NCBI GenBank assembly: GCA_025928735.1
Contig: JAICIW010000192.1
Coordinates: forward strand, 1-5,227
Length of the DNA: 5,227 bases
Reading direction: 5' to 3'
From: Rhodanobacteraceae bacterium
GTDB lineage: Bacteria > Pseudomonadota > Gammaproteobacteria > Xanthomonadales > Rhodanobacteraceae
Shown here: positions 1 through 5,227 of the stretch, piece by piece
How the letters are laid out: each line of letters begins with the position of its first letter
Numbering within the stretch: the stretch's first letter is position 1
Position numbers and translations under genes: made by a program
Notes under the pieces: model-generated
Seen by the model: the letters and a program-made list of their open reading frames with translations, nothing else
Told to the model about the DNA's origin: nothing
The model's database searches: none

Positions 1-694
1 CCACGGGCTCGCCAATGGTTCCGACCAGGTCGGGCGCAATTACGTCCGCCACAACCAGTCGGTGCTGATGGCGATCACGCGCGAGCCGAACGACACGATT
101 TTCCAGAAGACGGTGGGCATCAGTGACTTCTATTTCGGCGCGGAGGATTGGCAGTTCCCGCTCGGCCTGATCCAGATGACCGGCAAATCGCACGCCGACA
201 CGATCCGCGGCGAGGCGCTGCCGGACTGGCTCGAATGGTTGCCCGAGAAGCCGTTCGAATACATCGCCCGCCATTCGCTGGATTTCTGGCTGTCCAGCGA
301 AGACCTGCCGCGGCCCGAGAACCGCATCCGCTACGACGGCGACCGCGTGGTTGTCGAGCAGACCGACAACAACATGGAAGCGCACCAGCGGCTCAAGGCG
401 AAACTGGAATCGCTGCTGAAACCGCTCGGCGCGCATCCGCACACGCTGCGGCGCACGCAATATCTCGGCAAGGACATTCCGATCGGCGGCACCGCGCACC
501 AGGCCGGCACCGCGCGCTTCGGCAGCGATCCGGACACCTCGGTGCTCGACCTCGATTGCAAGGCACACGAACTCGACAATCTTTATGTCGCCGACGCGAG
601 TTTCTTTCCGTCGATCGGCGCGGTGAATCCGACGCTCACGATCGTCGCGAACGCACTGCGCGTGGCCGACCGGATCGCGGAGCGGATGCAGTGA
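1..694 (+). CDS. GMC-family FAD-dependent oxidoreductase, C-terminal part (5' end outside window)
   Basis: The reading frame is open from base 2 with no start in the window, so this is the last 230 codons of a longer gene (GMC enzymes usually exceed 500 residues); the N-terminal FAD-binding GxGxxG motif lies upstream and is unseen. The first visible residues, GLANGSDQVGRNYVRH, match the end of the FAD-binding half, where a 'GRN...H' segment is typical. The C-terminal GMC domain carries the signature HQAGTARFG, whose His (codon 497-499) is the expected catalytic histidine. Further on, LYVADASFFPS and GAVNPTLTI contain the second conserved active-site residue, Asn at 626-628. The family oxidises alcohols, aldoses or sugar acids using FAD. 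I infer a soluble or periplasm-associated dehydrogenase; substrate and electron acceptor are unknown. It heads the visible cluster, with the DoxX gene 10 nt downstream and a lactonase-type gene further on, which fits oxidation to a lactone. Family call is firm, specificity is not. Confidence 0.93.
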   Translation, partial: HGLANGSDQVGRNYVRHNQSVLMAITREPNDTIFQKTVGISDFYFGAEDWQFPLGLIQMTGKSHADTIRGEALPDWLEWLPEKPFEYIARHSLDFWLSSEDLPRPENRIRYDGDRVVVEQTDNNMEAHQRLKAKLESLLKPLGAHPHTLRRTQYLGKDIPIGGTAHQAGTARFGSDPDTSVLDLDCKAHELDNLYVADASFFPSIGAVNPTLTIVANALRVADRIAERMQ

Positions 695-698
695 GGAG
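693..698 (+). promoter_or_regulatory. Shine-Dalgarno for the DoxX gene
   Basis: GAGGAG sits six bases before the ATG at 705 and overlaps the TGA stop (692-694) of the GMC gene. This is the clearest ribosome-binding site inside the cluster. It supports ATG 705 as the start and suggests that ribosomes finishing the oxidoreductase re-initiate on the next gene. Confidence 0.75.
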
Positions 699-704
699 CG
701 CGCC

Positions 705-1223
705 ATGTGGGTGAATCTCTACTTCATTCCGATCGCCATCCGAGTGTGTCTGGTGGTGCTGTTTCCGTTCAGCGCACTGGACAAGATCGTGTTCTGGAAA
801 GACGCGATCGCACAGGCGGATTCTTCCTTTCTGCCGCGCCGGAGCGGACCGCCACTGCTGATCGCCGCAATCGTGGTGGAAGCCGCCGCGCCCTTCTGCA
901 TCGTGTTCGGCTGGCACGATCGCCTCGCCGCGTTCGTGCTGGCGCTGTTCTGCATCGTCACCGCGATCCTGTATCACCCCTTCTGGAAGTTGCATGATTT
1001 CTGGAAATCCGGCAACAGCGTCGCGCGCAGTCATTTCTGGGATTTCCTGAAGAACTTCGGACTGGTCGGCGGCTTGCTGCTGGTGGTGTTCGCAACGCAA
1101 CTCGCGCCCGCGGACGTCGTCGCGCGTCGGCCATTGTCATCAACCACCGTATATACACCGGCCGGCATCGCGCCGCCATCCGCAGTTTCCGGATGGTCGA
1201 GACCACGCTCCGATGGGCACTGA
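705..1223 (+). CDS. DoxX-family four-helix membrane protein
   Basis: A 172-residue protein with four hydrophobic segments at about residues 6-24, 49-70, 74-90 and 113-132, the DoxX/DoxD-like arrangement. Family-like features include FPFSALDKI after the first half of helix 1, Glu59 within helix 2 (VVEAAAP), YHPFW at 90-94 after helix 3, and HFWDFLKNFGLVGG at 110-123 leading into helix 4. DoxX proteins are inner-membrane proteins, in some cases described as subunits of quinone-linked oxidoreductases; many have no defined role. Its place directly behind a GMC dehydrogenase suggests a membrane partner or electron-transfer aid, but that is inference. The start is fixed by a good Shine-Dalgarno sequence. 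Unusually, about 38 residues follow the last helix (from about 135), polar and Pro/Ser/Arg-rich, making the protein longer than the roughly 130-150 residues common in the family. The stop falls at or just past the start of the cupin gene. Confidence 0.88.
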   Translation: MWVNLYFIPIAIRVCLVVLFPFSALDKIVFWKDAIAQADSSFLPRRSGPPLLIAAIVVEAAAPFCIVFGWHDRLAAFVLALFCIVTAILYHPFWKLHDFWKSGNSVARSHFWDFLKNFGLVGGLLLVVFATQLAPADVVARRPLSSTTVYTPAGIAPPSAVSGWSRPRSDGH

Positions 1224-1227
1224 CCGC

Positions 1228-1650
1228 ATGAGCACGGACGCGCCCACGCTCGCTTATTGGCATGTATGGACCGACGAACACGGCGTCAGCCACCAGCAAC
1301 GTCGCACGCTGCACGACTTCGGGCGGCAGAGCATGGGCGGCGCGGCGCCGCAATGGAACGACGTGCTGGAGCAAAAACCGGCGCGCGCGATGTTCAGCGT
1401 GCTGCCCGCCGGCTGGATCGGCGACTGGCACGAGAACCCCGCGCCGCAATGGATCGTCCCGCTGTCGGGCCACTGGTTCGTGGAAACGATGGATGGCACG
1501 CGGGTGGAAATGGGCGCGGGCGAGGTCTCGTTTGGCAGCGACCAGGATTGCGTGGCCGACGCGAATGGGCACAAGGGTCATCGTTCCGGAACGGTTGGCG
1601 ACGAGGCCGCGGTTTTGATGATCGTGCAGATGGACGGCGGCGATGAGTGA
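1228..1650 (+). CDS. Small single-domain cupin protein
   Basis: A 140-residue protein from ATG 1228, or 145 from ATG 1213. Neither start has a strong Shine-Dalgarno sequence. ATG 1228 follows the DoxX stop by four bases, whereas ATG 1213 overlaps DoxX by 11 bases; I prefer 1228. The cupin core is visible from about residue 54 to 135: a strand FSVLPAGWIGDWH, then PAPQWIVPLSGHWFVE, the GTRVEMGAGEVSFG turn (second part of cupin motif 1), and GHKGHRSG (motif 2). Likely metal ligands are His68 and His118 and possibly Glu86 or Gln74, assigned by eye. Small cupins include sugar isomerases, dioxygenases and metal-binding accessory proteins. The first ~50 residues (YWHVWTDEHGVSHQQR...) are polar and do not match a domain I know. 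The neighbouring lactonase-like and VOC genes suggest it acts on an oxidised sugar or other small molecule in the cytoplasm. Fold is fairly secure, reaction unknown. Confidence 0.85.
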   Translation: MSTDAPTLAYWHVWTDEHGVSHQQRRTLHDFGRQSMGGAAPQWNDVLEQKPARAMFSVLPAGWIGDWHENPAPQWIVPLSGHWFVETMDGTRVEMGAGEVSFGSDQDCVADANGHKGHRSGTVGDEAAVLMIVQMDGGDE

Positions 1651-2548
1651 TTACGAAATCCTCGATCCGCGCTTTCGCTCGATGGTGCTGCCGAACGCAC
1701 CGCTGGAAAAACTGGCGGACGGGTTCCGCTGGCTGGAAGGGCCGGTGTGGTTCGCCGACATGCAGTGCCTGTTGTTCAGCGACATCCCGAACGACCGCAT
1801 CATGCGTTGGACGGCGTCGGGCGGCGTATCGATGTTCCGGCAACCGTCGCGCTTCGCCAATGGCCATGCGCGTGATCGCGAAGGACGATTGGTCGGCTGC
1901 CTGCACGGCGGCCGTGCGATCGTGCGCACCGAACCCGACGGCAGCGTCACCACGCTGGTCGAACGCTTCGATGGCAAACCCCTCAACTCGCCCAACGACG
2001 TGGTGGTGAAGTCCGACGGCACGATCTGGTTTTCCGATCCGCCCTACGGCATCCAGACCGATTACGAAGGCGGCAAGCGCGAATCCGAATTGCCGGCCAA
2101 CCTGTACCGCTTCGATCCGCGCGACAACACGCTCAACGTGGTGATCGGCGACATCGCAGGTCCGAACGGCCTGTGTTTTTCGCCCGACGAGAAACGTCTC
2201 TACGTCACCGACACCGGCGTGCAATTCGAGCCCGATTCGAAACGCTGCATCCGCGTGTATGACGTCGGCGATGACGGCAAATCGTTGCGCCACGGCCGCG
2301 ATTTCCACACCGCCACGGCAGGGCACGCCGATGGCATCCGCTGCGACGAGGACGGCAACGTTTGGGGAGCCGTCGGCGACGGCGTACATTGCGTCGCGCC
2401 CGACGGCACCCTGCTCGGCCGCATCGAGGTGCCGTGCACGGTATCCAATCTGTGCTTCGGCGACCGTCATCGCAGCCGGCTATTCCTGTGCGCCTCGCAG
2501 ACGTTGTATGCCATCTGGATCAACCGCCGCGGTGCGCAACGGCCGTGA
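1643..2548 (+). CDS. SMP-30/gluconolactonase/LRE-family hydrolase (probable lactonase)
   Basis: A 301-residue protein, the usual length for a six-bladed beta-propeller of the SMP-30/regucalcin family, which hydrolyses sugar or other lactones using a bound divalent cation. The expected metal and active-site positions are visible: Glu32 in LEGPVW, Asn118 in NSPNDVVV, Asn175 in GPNGLCFSPDE, and Asp230 in HADGIRCDEDGNVW. Other hallmarks are FSDIPNDRIMRW (45-56), IWFSDPPYG (128-136), LYRFDP (154-159) and RLYVTDTG (185-192). No signal peptide is apparent, so it should be cytoplasmic. ATG 1643 lies within ATGAGTGA, overlapping the cupin stop by 8 nt; a weak GGA stretch eight bases upstream is the only ribosome-binding signal, so coupling is likely. 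Downstream of a GMC dehydrogenase, lactone opening is the natural role, but related proteins include other hydrolases and the substrate cannot be told from sequence. Confidence 0.93.
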   Translation: MSDYEILDPRFRSMVLPNAPLEKLADGFRWLEGPVWFADMQCLLFSDIPNDRIMRWTASGGVSMFRQPSRFANGHARDREGRLVGCLHGGRAIVRTEPDGSVTTLVERFDGKPLNSPNDVVVKSDGTIWFSDPPYGIQTDYEGGKRESELPANLYRFDPRDNTLNVVIGDIAGPNGLCFSPDEKRLYVTDTGVQFEPDSKRCIRVYDVGDDGKSLRHGRDFHTATAGHADGIRCDEDGNVWGAVGDGVHCVAPDGTLLGRIEVPCTVSNLCFGDRHRSRLFLCASQTLYAIWINRRGAQRP

Positions 2549-3462
2549 GCCACGGCATCCACAAGCTGCTGCGCATCGAGCGCAACACCGCGAACCTCCA
2601 GCGCGCCGTCGCGTTTCACCGCGACGGGCTCGGTTTCCGCGTGGAGGATGCCGACCCCACGCCGCCCGCATGGACACTGCTGCCAGGCCTGTGCGATACC
2701 GCGCCGCGCTGCGCACTGCTTTCGCTGGGCGAACAAACGCTGCTGCTGACGGAGTTTCCGAACATCCCGCCGTATCCGGCCAACAGCACATCGAATGATT
2801 TGTGGTTCCAGCATTGCGCGATCGTGACCGACGACATGCCTGCCGCCCACGACCGCGTAATGCGCCACGGCGCCACGCCCATCACCCGCGGAGGTCCGCA
2901 AACGCTGCCGCCTTCCACCGGAGCGGTCACGGCATTCAAGTTCCGCGATCCGGATGGCCATCCGCTGGAATTGATCGCATTCCCCGAAGGCACGGGCGAT
3001 CCGGCCTGGCAATCGAGGCACGCCGATGGCCCGACGCTCGGCATCGACCACAGTGCGATCAGCGTGGCCGACGTCGAACGCAGCGTACTGTTTTACGAAT
3101 TGCTCGGCCTGCACGTCGCCGCCCGAGGCGCGGACCAGGGCATCGAGCAACAGCGCCTCGATAACCTGGCCGACGTCGAGGTCGACGTGATCGCGATGCA
3201 GCCCGCCGCGCGCACGCCGCATCTGGAACTGCTGGGTTATCGTCAGCCGCGCGGGCGCACCAACGCATCGGAACGTCTCACCGCCATCGCGGCCGACCGC
3301 CTCGTCTGGCAGGCCGACAAGGTGGACATGTTGCTGGAAGCGCTGACCGATGGCGATTTCACCGATGCGATCGTCGTCAGCGGATTCGTCCAGGGCGCCA
3401 CCGTGGCGCTGCTGCACGATCCCGATGGGCATCTGAACGTGCTGGACGAGTCGCCGGCTTGA
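2545..3462 (+). CDS. Two-module VOC (glyoxalase/extradiol dioxygenase fold) protein
   Basis: I start this 305-residue protein at GTG 2545, which shares GTGA with the stop of the SMP-30 gene, the classic coupled start. The frame is open further upstream to an ATG at 2362, but that would overlap the lactonase gene by 187 nt. The protein holds two VOC modules. Module 1 spans about 8-147, with NLQRAVAFHRDGLGF, LLLTEF, HCAIVTDDM and FRDPDGHPLELIAF. Module 2 spans about 166-303, with IDHSAISVADVERSVLFYELLG, HLELLGY and LLHDPDGHLNVLDE. By hand alignment the four classical metal positions read Arg10, Glu70, His90, Glu142 in module 1, and His169, Glu228, Arg252, Asn298 in module 2, so neither site is fully standard. 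Family members are metal-dependent isomerases, lyases, ring-cleaving dioxygenases or binding proteins. Its role in this oxidation cluster is unknown; the dioxygenase label should not be assumed. It is the last gene of the compact block. Confidence 0.88.
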   Translation: MSHGIHKLLRIERNTANLQRAVAFHRDGLGFRVEDADPTPPAWTLLPGLCDTAPRCALLSLGEQTLLLTEFPNIPPYPANSTSNDLWFQHCAIVTDDMPAAHDRVMRHGATPITRGGPQTLPPSTGAVTAFKFRDPDGHPLELIAFPEGTGDPAWQSRHADGPTLGIDHSAISVADVERSVLFYELLGLHVAARGADQGIEQQRLDNLADVEVDVIAMQPAARTPHLELLGYRQPRGRTNASERLTAIAADRLVWQADKVDMLLEALTDGDFTDAIVVSGFVQGATVALLHDPDGHLNVLDESPA

Positions 3463-3554
3463 CGCCAACTGTGTCGCGACCGGCGACCGATACATCGCGG
3501 CAACGGCCGTTTCGTTAACATCGAAGGTTCCACAGGACGGAGTGATTCCTCGAG
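3463..3554 (+). other. Non-coding gap between the oxidation cluster and the glucan synthase gene
   Basis: These 92 nt hold no gene I can support. A TTGACG at 3459-3464 resembles a -35 box but has no -10 at acceptable spacing, and TAACAT at 3516-3521 resembles a -10 without a good -35, so no promoter is called. I see no GC hairpin followed by a T tract. An exact 7-bp tandem duplication (GCGACCG twice) lies at 3476-3489. The gap is the largest between genes in the window and probably marks the boundary between two transcription units. Confidence 0.6.
3534..3542 (+). promoter_or_regulatory. Possible Shine-Dalgarno for the glucan synthase gene
   Basis: The purine-rich AGGACGGAG ends 12 bases before GTG 3555. 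That spacing is long but tolerable. An in-frame TGA at 3543-3545 means the synthase cannot begin any further upstream. The site favours the GTG start over the later ATG at 3651, which has only GAG directly against it. Confidence 0.4.
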
Positions 3555-5227
3555 GTGCCGCGCAAACATCGCCCGCAAGCATGGTTTCGCAGATTCAGGA
3601 TCCGGCGCGCCGCGCGCCGGATCGCGCATGTGCACACGACTCCGCGCGAGATGCCCGAAGCCGCCGTGGCGATTTCGGCGGCGGCACTTGCGCGTGACCA
3701 CAACCGGCTCAGCGACGCGCCACCGTTCGATCTTTCGCGCGCGCTGACCACGCACGACCAGACGCTGGCGCACGCCTACGCGGTCGCACGCACCGCCGCC
3801 ACCGAGAACCGGCGCATCGAGCCGGCCGCCGAATGGCTGATCGACAACGTCTACCTGATCCGCAACCAGATTCGCGAAGTGCGCGAAGCGCTGTCGCCGA
3901 AGGTGTGGCGACGGTTGCCGCGCCACAAGGCGGCCGACGGCACGATGGTGCCGCGCATCCTGCGGGTGATGCGCGCCTGCATCGCTTCGCTCGACGGCAA
4001 TCTGGAAGCGGACGCGATCGAGCGCTACCTCGACGATTACCAGCGGCACGGCTCGCTGGACATGGTCGAACTGTGGACGCTGCCGGTGCTGATCCGCGTC
4101 ACGCTGATCGAAGGCCTGGCCGCCTGCGCCGTCGCGATTGCGCGACGGCTCGAAGCCTATTCGCGCGCGGAGTTCTGGGCCGAACATCTGGGTGAGGTGG
4201 CGGCGAACACGCCCGCCGAGATGCTGGTCAGCGTCGCCGAAATGGCGCGCACCGAATCGTTCATCTCGCCCGCATTCGCGGCCGAATTCTACCGCCTGCT
4301 GGAAGGCAAGCATCCGTCGCTGAAACTTGCGCTCAGCTTCGCCGAGGGGCAACTGGAACAGCGCGGCACCAGCGTGGGCCGGGTGATCGATGGCGAGGCA
4401 CGCGAGCAGGCGGCCGACCAGGTCTCCATCGCCAACCGCATCAACAGCCTGCGTCGCGTCAACGAGATCAACTGGTCGGAACTGATCGAACGGGTCGGCG
4501 TGGTCGACCGCATTCTCGGGGAAGATCCGGCGGGCGCCTACGCGGACATGGATTTCGGCACCCGCGGCCGCTATCGCCATGCGATCGAGTCGCTGGCCCA
4601 GCGCAGCAAGCGCAGCGAACCCGACATCGCGCGATGCGCGATCGATCTGGCGGCAGCCGATCGCGACCCCGCCGGCGACCCGCGCGTGCACCACGTCGGC
4701 TATTTCCTGATCGGCCCCGGTCGAGCCACCCTGGAACGCGAACTCGGCGCGCGGCCGCCGGCCGAACACCGCATCTCGGCGCGTCTCAAGCGCTGGCCTT
4801 CCGCCACCTATCTCGGCGGCATTTTCATTGCGAGCCTCGTGATCACCGCGCTGGTCTGGTCGGGCCACCGCTGGTACGTGGCACCGATGCCGCTGGCGAT
4901 CGACATGGTGTTGATGGTCGCCGTCTTCGTGGCCGCCAGCCAGCCGGCGGTCACGCTGGTGAACTGGCTGCTGGGGATGCTGGTGCCCGCGCAACTGCTG
5001 CCGAAGATGTCGTTCTCCGGCGGCATTCCCGACGAGTGCCGCACGCTGGTGGTGGTGCCGTGGTTGCTCGGCGGCCCCGAGGGGCTGACCGACCAACTCG
5101 ATGCGCTGGAAATACGCTACCTCGGCAATCGCGATCCGAACCTGCGCTACGCGCTGCTCACGGATTTCCCCGACGCGCCCGAGCGCGACATGCAGGGCGA
5201 CGCCGCGCTGCTGCAATTGGCCACGGC
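3555..5227 (+). CDS. ndvB: Cyclic beta-1,2-glucan synthase-like protein (NdvB/ChvB/Cgs type), N-terminal part; 3' end outside window
   Basis: The frame is open from an in-frame TGA at 3543-3545 to the window end, giving 557 residues from GTG 3555. ATG 3651 (residue 33) is the other reasonable start, and family-like sequence only begins near there. NdvB-type proteins are very large (about 2,800 residues) inner-membrane enzymes that start, elongate and cyclise beta-1,2-glucans from UDP-glucose. Family features seen here: EWLIDNVYLIRNQIREVRE from residue 93, ELWTLPVLIR from 172, hydrophobic membrane segments at about 418-435 and 446-477, then LPKMSFSGGIPDE (482-494), RTLVVVP (496-502) and RYLGNRDPNLRYALLTDF (521-538), the opening of the GT84-type glycosyltransferase domain. 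Its catalytic acidic residues and the C-terminal glucoamylase-like and GH94 phosphorylase-like parts would lie beyond the window. It probably belongs to a separate unit from the oxidation cluster. A GH94-type protein lacking cyclisation activity is possible; the 3' part would decide. Confidence 0.9.
   Translation, partial: MPRKHRPQAWFRRFRIRRAARRIAHVHTTPREMPEAAVAISAAALARDHNRLSDAPPFDLSRALTTHDQTLAHAYAVARTAATENRRIEPAAEWLIDNVYLIRNQIREVREALSPKVWRRLPRHKAADGTMVPRILRVMRACIASLDGNLEADAIERYLDDYQRHGSLDMVELWTLPVLIRVTLIEGLAACAVAIARRLEAYSRAEFWAEHLGEVAANTPAEMLVSVAEMARTESFISPAFAAEFYRLLEGKHPSLKLALSFAEGQLEQRGTSVGRVIDGEAREQAADQVSIANRINSLRRVNEINWSELIERVGVVDRILGEDPAGAYADMDFGTRGRYRHAIESLAQRSKRSEPDIARCAIDLAAADRDPAGDPRVHHVGYFLIGPGRATLERELGARPPAEHRISARLKRWPSATYLGGIFIASLVITALVWSGHRWYVAPMPLAIDMVLMVAVFVAASQPAVTLVNWLLGMLVPAQLLPKMSFSGGIPDECRTLVVVPWLLGGPEGLTDQLDALEIRYLGNRDPNLRYALLTDFPDAPERDMQGDAALLQLAT
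3599..3623. repeat. Perfect 25-nt inverted repeat (GC-rich hairpin) at the start of the glucan synthase gene
   Basis: The left arm GATCCGGCGCG (3599-3609) is exactly complementary to the right arm CGCGCCGGATC (3613-3623), around CCG. The outer C and G of that triplet can pair too, making the palindrome perfect about base 3611. No T tract follows, so it does not look like an intrinsic terminator. It lies 44 nt after GTG 3555 and 28 nt before ATG 3651. It is therefore either in the first codons or, if the ATG is the true start, in the leader, where it could form a strong RNA hairpin or be a protein-binding site. Confidence 0.7.

Noticed and set aside
1134..1157. Possible promoter: TTGTCA (1134-1139) with TATACA (1152-1157) inside the DoxX tail
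   Set aside because: Each box resembles its consensus, but the spacer is only 12 bases, too short for a standard sigma-70 promoter, and a box at 17-bp spacing would read ACCGGC.
1394..2470. A 358-codon open frame on the - strand
   Set aside because: It is antisense to the cupin and SMP-30 genes, both well supported by motifs. The product has no family signature and ends in a low-complexity Arg/Pro/Ser stretch.
2362..2544. Upstream extension of the VOC gene to ATG 2362
   Set aside because: It would add 61 Arg-rich residues encoded within the SMP-30 gene in another frame. The GTG in the GTGA overlap at 2545 places the start right before the first VOC strand.
3459..3494. Possible promoter: TTGACG (3459-3464) with GATACA (3489-3494)
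   Set aside because: The spacer is 24 bases, well beyond the usual 16-18, and no better -10 lies at the right distance.
2467..3582. A 371-codon open frame on the - strand
   Set aside because: It covers the VOC gene in antisense and crosses the intergenic gap. Its composition is shadow-like and it has no recognisable motifs, whereas the + strand frame has two clear VOC modules.
3599..3623. Intrinsic terminator at the GC-rich palindrome
   Set aside because: The stem is strong but the following bases (GCGCATGTGC) contain no T run on the + strand, and upstream of the stem there is no clear A run to serve as a T tract on the - strand. It also lies in a frame that reads into the glucan synthase.
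3243..5216. A 657-codon open frame on the - strand
   Set aside because: It lies opposite the NdvB-like frame, which has clear family motifs and membrane segments. The antisense product is rich in His, Gln, Arg and Asp with no recognisable domain, as expected of a GC-rich shadow frame.

Overview
The window is GC-rich bacterial DNA with a strong G/C preference at third codon positions. All six supported genes lie on the + strand, packed tightly. Gene content (a GMC oxidoreductase, DoxX, cupin, SMP-30 and VOC cluster, then an NdvB-type cyclic glucan synthase) and codon style suggest a proteobacterium, perhaps a Xanthomonadales/Rhodanobacteraceae-like gammaproteobacterium or a betaproteobacterium. 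That placement is a guess from gene content, not a phylogenetic result.

Positions 1-3462 form one compact, apparently co-transcribed block of five genes: (1) the C-terminal 230 residues of a GMC-family FAD oxidoreductase, cut by the window edge; (2) a four-helix DoxX-type membrane protein; (3) a small single-domain cupin; (4) an SMP-30/gluconolactonase-type beta-propeller hydrolase; (5) a protein with two vicinal-oxygen-chelate (glyoxalase-fold) modules. Junctions are a 10-nt gap, an overlap or near-abutment, an 8-nt overlap and a 4-nt GTGA overlap, so translational coupling is likely. The simplest joint reading is an oxidation module. The GMC enzyme would oxidise a sugar or other alcohol/hemiacetal to a lactone or ketone, and the SMP-30 protein would open the lactone. 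The cupin and VOC proteins would act on, isomerise or bind downstream products, and DoxX would be a membrane partner, possibly linked to electron transfer. The substrate cannot be read from the sequence.

Positions 3463-3554 are a 92-nt non-coding gap with a 7-bp tandem duplication and a plausible Shine-Dalgarno sequence, but no convincing terminator or promoter. From about 3555 to the window end runs the N-terminal ~557 residues of a large cyclic beta-1,2-glucan synthase-like protein (NdvB/ChvB/Cgs type). It covers the N-terminal helical region, the first membrane segments and the beginning of the glycosyltransferase (GT84-type) domain. A perfect 25-nt palindrome lies at the start of this gene, between its two candidate start codons.

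I found no RNA genes, insertion sequences, CRISPR arrays or attachment sites. Several very long open frames on the - strand lie opposite the real genes and are judged to be GC-driven shadows.
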